Assembly (NCBI GenBank): GCA_963711705.1
Contig: CAVQFM010000014.1
Span: forward strand, 291,372 to 355,371
Length of the DNA stretch: 64,000 nt
From: RYN-230 sp963711705
Lineage (GTDB): Bacteria; Actinomycetota; Actinomycetes; Streptosporangiales; Streptosporangiaceae
Direction: 5' to 3'
Every line of letters begins with the position of its first letter. The stretch's first letter is position 1. Made by a program: the position numbers and the translations under genes. The notes beneath the pieces are model-generated. The model was not told the DNA's origin and searched no databases. It saw nothing but the letters and a program-made list of their open reading frames with translations. Of the stretch, positions 62,346-64,000 are shown piece after piece.

Positions 62346-62443
62346 CTGCCGCAGGTATCCGGCAGCATCCACCCAGCCCGGACCGGGCGGGCGGACCTCA
62401 GGCGGCCAGACAGACCGTGTCGCCCGAGAGCCGGTTAACAGAT

Positions 62444-62694
62444 AGCGGGTTGTTGGACCAGATCTGCCGCCAGATCGCCTTCGGGAAGGCGGTGAAGGCC
62501 AGGATGTCAGCGCGGGCGGCGTCCAGGTGCGCGGCGACTTGGGGCAGCTTGTCTTCCAGGGCGTCCAGGACCCGGCCGAACTGGGCGTGCACCGAGGCGG
62601 CGTCGGGCTGGTCATAGACGCTGTGCAGCAAGGCGCGGACCCAGCCCCACGCGGACTTCGGTGTCACGCTCATCAAGTTCGCCGCGTAGTGAGC
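62444..62694 (-). pseudogene. IS256-family transposase, internal fragment
   Basis: The minus-strand frame reads HYAANLMSVTPKSAWGWVRA, LHSVYDQPDAASVHAQFGRV, and ILAFTAFPKAIWRQIWSNNP, a highly conserved part of mutator-type transposases. It stops being transposase at the CCGCT junction (62444). Upstream of HYAAN, near 62695, the sequence changes to the end of another transposase, so the N-terminal two thirds of this IS256 gene are missing. Confidence 0.88.
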
Positions 62695-63989
62695 TTGTAA
62701 GGATTCAACCTGGCGTTTCGTGTTCTGTTTCGTTTGGGATGGATGCGATGAGTGTGGCTGCTGTCGCGTACTGCTGGGGGTGCTGGGACTGCGGTGTAGC
62801 CGTCAGCCTGGAGCAGTGGCTGGACGTCGTCGATGGCATTGCGAATGGTGCCCCGGCTGACGCCGAACAGGTTGGCGAGGGTCTGCTGGCCGCATAGCCG
62901 CCGCTGGTCCAGCACGGTGGCCAGAATCCGGTCTGCGTCGGTGATTTTCTGGGCGAAGACGCCGCCGCGGGTTCCCGGGAGCCGGTCGCCGCCACGCTGG
63001 TGGTGGCGGCGCCGCTCGACGGCGGCTTGGTAGGGCACGGTGACCCGTCCGATCAGTGCCCGCAGGTCCTGGCGGGGCATGCCGGTCAGGCTGGGGTGGG
63101 TGAGTGTCTCGCAGAGCAGCATGCTGGGGGTGGCCGTGCCGTGGTCGCACCACTCGCGCAGGTCCTGGGCGCGGGAGAAGTAGTGCGGTGTCTGGGTGAT
63201 GGTGACGTGCTGTTCGTTGATGAGGGCCCGGGTCTCTTTGATCGCCTGGCTGATGGTGACCGGGTTGGTGCCCAGCAGGTCAACCAGCACCTTCTGGGGG
63301 CAGAGGCGGCGCAGGTAGATGACGGTGACCAGGACTTTGTCGGCGGCGGGTCAGCAGCGGCCGGCCGTGGTCACCATGGGCTTTCCGGCGCGGCCCGCCG
63401 CGTTGCAGGTATTTGCGCTGCTCCGCCAGGGCGGCTTGGCCGGGAGCCAGTCGCTGGCATAGCGCCCGCAGCTCATCGCCTGTCATACCGGTCACCCCCG
63501 GGTCAGCCAGCATCGCCGAGATAGCCCGCGCCCTGGCCTGGTCCCGGTCACCCGCGGTGATGACGGGCCGGGCTGCTGAACCGGTAGGTGCGATGGTGTA
63601 GTTCCAGGTTCCCGTGGTACTGATGAGGTGTGATCGGCAGTGACTGCAGATACTCGTGGCTCATCGGAGATCCCAGTCGGATAGTGTTGGTGTCCAGCTC
63701 GGCATGGATCCCGCAGCCCAGTACGGGTGCGCGTGGCCGCGATGCGGTTCACCACGACCTCGCGGCTGACCAGGGGCCTGCCACGCCAGTTCTCGGTGAT
63801 GTGGCAGAACAGCCGGTGCTCGATCTTGTTCCACTTGCTGGTGCCCGGCGGGAAGTGGCAGACGGTCACGGTCAGCCCGACCTCGGTGGCGAACGCGGCG
63901 AGCTCGGATTTCCAGAGCCGGTAGCGATAGCTGTCAGACCCGCCGCAGTCCGCTGTGATCAGCAGCCGGGTGGCGTGCGGGTAGTCCAT
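62673..63989 (-). pseudogene. ISAzo13-type transposase with HTH-like C-terminal part, frameshifted, 5' end outside window
   Basis: The first part (from 63989) has RLLITADCGGSDSYRYRLWK, VTVCHFPPGTSKWNKIEHRL, and NWRGRPLVSREVVVNRIAAT, the DDE domain of ISAzo13 transposases. Later pieces in shifted frames read WNYTIAPTGSAARPVITAGD, MTGDELRALCQRLAPGQAAL, AADKVLVTVIYLRRLCPQKV, LLGTNPVTISQAIKETRAL and TLANLFGVSRGTIRNAIDDV. The last parts form two similar HTH modules. At least two frame breaks (about 63620 and 63295) are needed. Its end abuts the truncated IS256 gene. It is probably inactive unless the breaks are read errors. Confidence 0.7.
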
Positions 63990-64000
63990 GCGGCCCCGCG

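Larger units (their letters stand above)
57932..62443. mobile_element. Tyrosine-recombinase element inserted in the IS256 transposase
   Basis: The 4,512-bp segment separates two halves of an IS256 transposase gene that join perfectly without it and without a target duplication. Its only own gene is a minus-strand tyrosine recombinase (62345 to 57977), which is interrupted by a second element. The ends are similar when inverted: the left end reads TTTATCCGGCCCTCG, the right end inverted reads GTTAACCGGCTCTCGG, an imperfect inverted repeat. Confidence 0.72.

Noticed and set aside
57932..62443. Recombinase-in-trio (RIT) element
   Set aside because: RIT elements carry three intact co-directional recombinases; here two are co-directional and the third is opposite and interrupted at a precise TIR-bounded insertion.

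Overview
The window is very GC-rich DNA with GTG/TTG starts, tight ATGA/GTGA gene overlaps and actinobacterial protein families (WecG/TagA glycosyltransferase, HisKA_3 two-component pair, MocR regulator, Clp_N protein). It comes from a chromosome of a filamentous-type actinomycete; I cannot name the genus. A striking property is the number of genes whose two halves sit in different frames, mostly at G/C runs. About fourteen points are listed, and many look like single-base sequence errors rather than decay.

Left part (1-19393): a surface-polysaccharide locus. A minus-strand group (priming sugar-phosphate transferase, NAD-dependent sugar epimerase, GT26 glycosyltransferase) faces a plus-strand operon: Wzz-like chain-length protein fused to a degenerate tyrosine-kinase domain, DUF3048 lipoprotein, O-antigen ligase/polymerase-like protein, Wzx-like flippase, PAP2 phosphatase, GT2 glycosyltransferase, sulfotransferase, APH-like kinase, second sulfotransferase. 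A second minus-strand operon adds a secreted beta-propeller, a third sulfotransferase and a secreted GH26 hydrolase. Together they predict export of a sulfated exopolysaccharide.

Middle part (19.7-43.5 kb): mostly housekeeping and accessory genes. They include an FAD monooxygenase, GH18-like secreted protein, dimethylglycine/sarcosine dehydrogenase-like GcvT fusion, Clp_N-only protein with a divergent HTH regulator, EamA-B3/4 fusion, MocR regulator with a repeat-disrupted linker, YceI protein and TetR with a shared candidate operator, ATP-grasp enzyme, membrane-anchored CbbX-type AAA ATPase, nitroreductase, asparaginase, DUF1453-like membrane protein, NarL-type two-component system, winged-helix protein, STAS protein and a secreted beta-helix protein. 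40.8-42.3 kb has no convincing intact gene.

Right-centre part (44.2-57.2 kb): a cluster with GT4, two methyltransferases, GTP cyclohydrolase II, a UPF0104-type membrane protein, a CDP-alcohol phosphotransferase fused to a sulfatase-type domain, histidine phosphatase, a PTPS-fold protein lacking the catalytic triad, an MDR dehydrogenase, another methyltransferase, a SRPBCC protein and an APH-like kinase. It resembles, from memory, the Streptomyces coelicolor SCO6650-SCO6655 neighbourhood, whose product is unknown to me. Gene remnants (acyltransferase, sigma/anti-sigma pair, flavin reductase C-terminus) lie inside or beside it.

Right end (57.2-64 kb): a nested mobile-element island. An IS256-family transposase gene is cut by a tyrosine-recombinase element, and that recombinase gene is itself cut between its catalytic His and Tyr by a Tn554-like element carrying two tyrosine recombinases and perfect 13-bp terminal inverted repeats. 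A broken ISAzo13-type transposase reaches the window end. A tRNA 3'-end fragment and a duplicated ~125-bp segment mark the island's left side.
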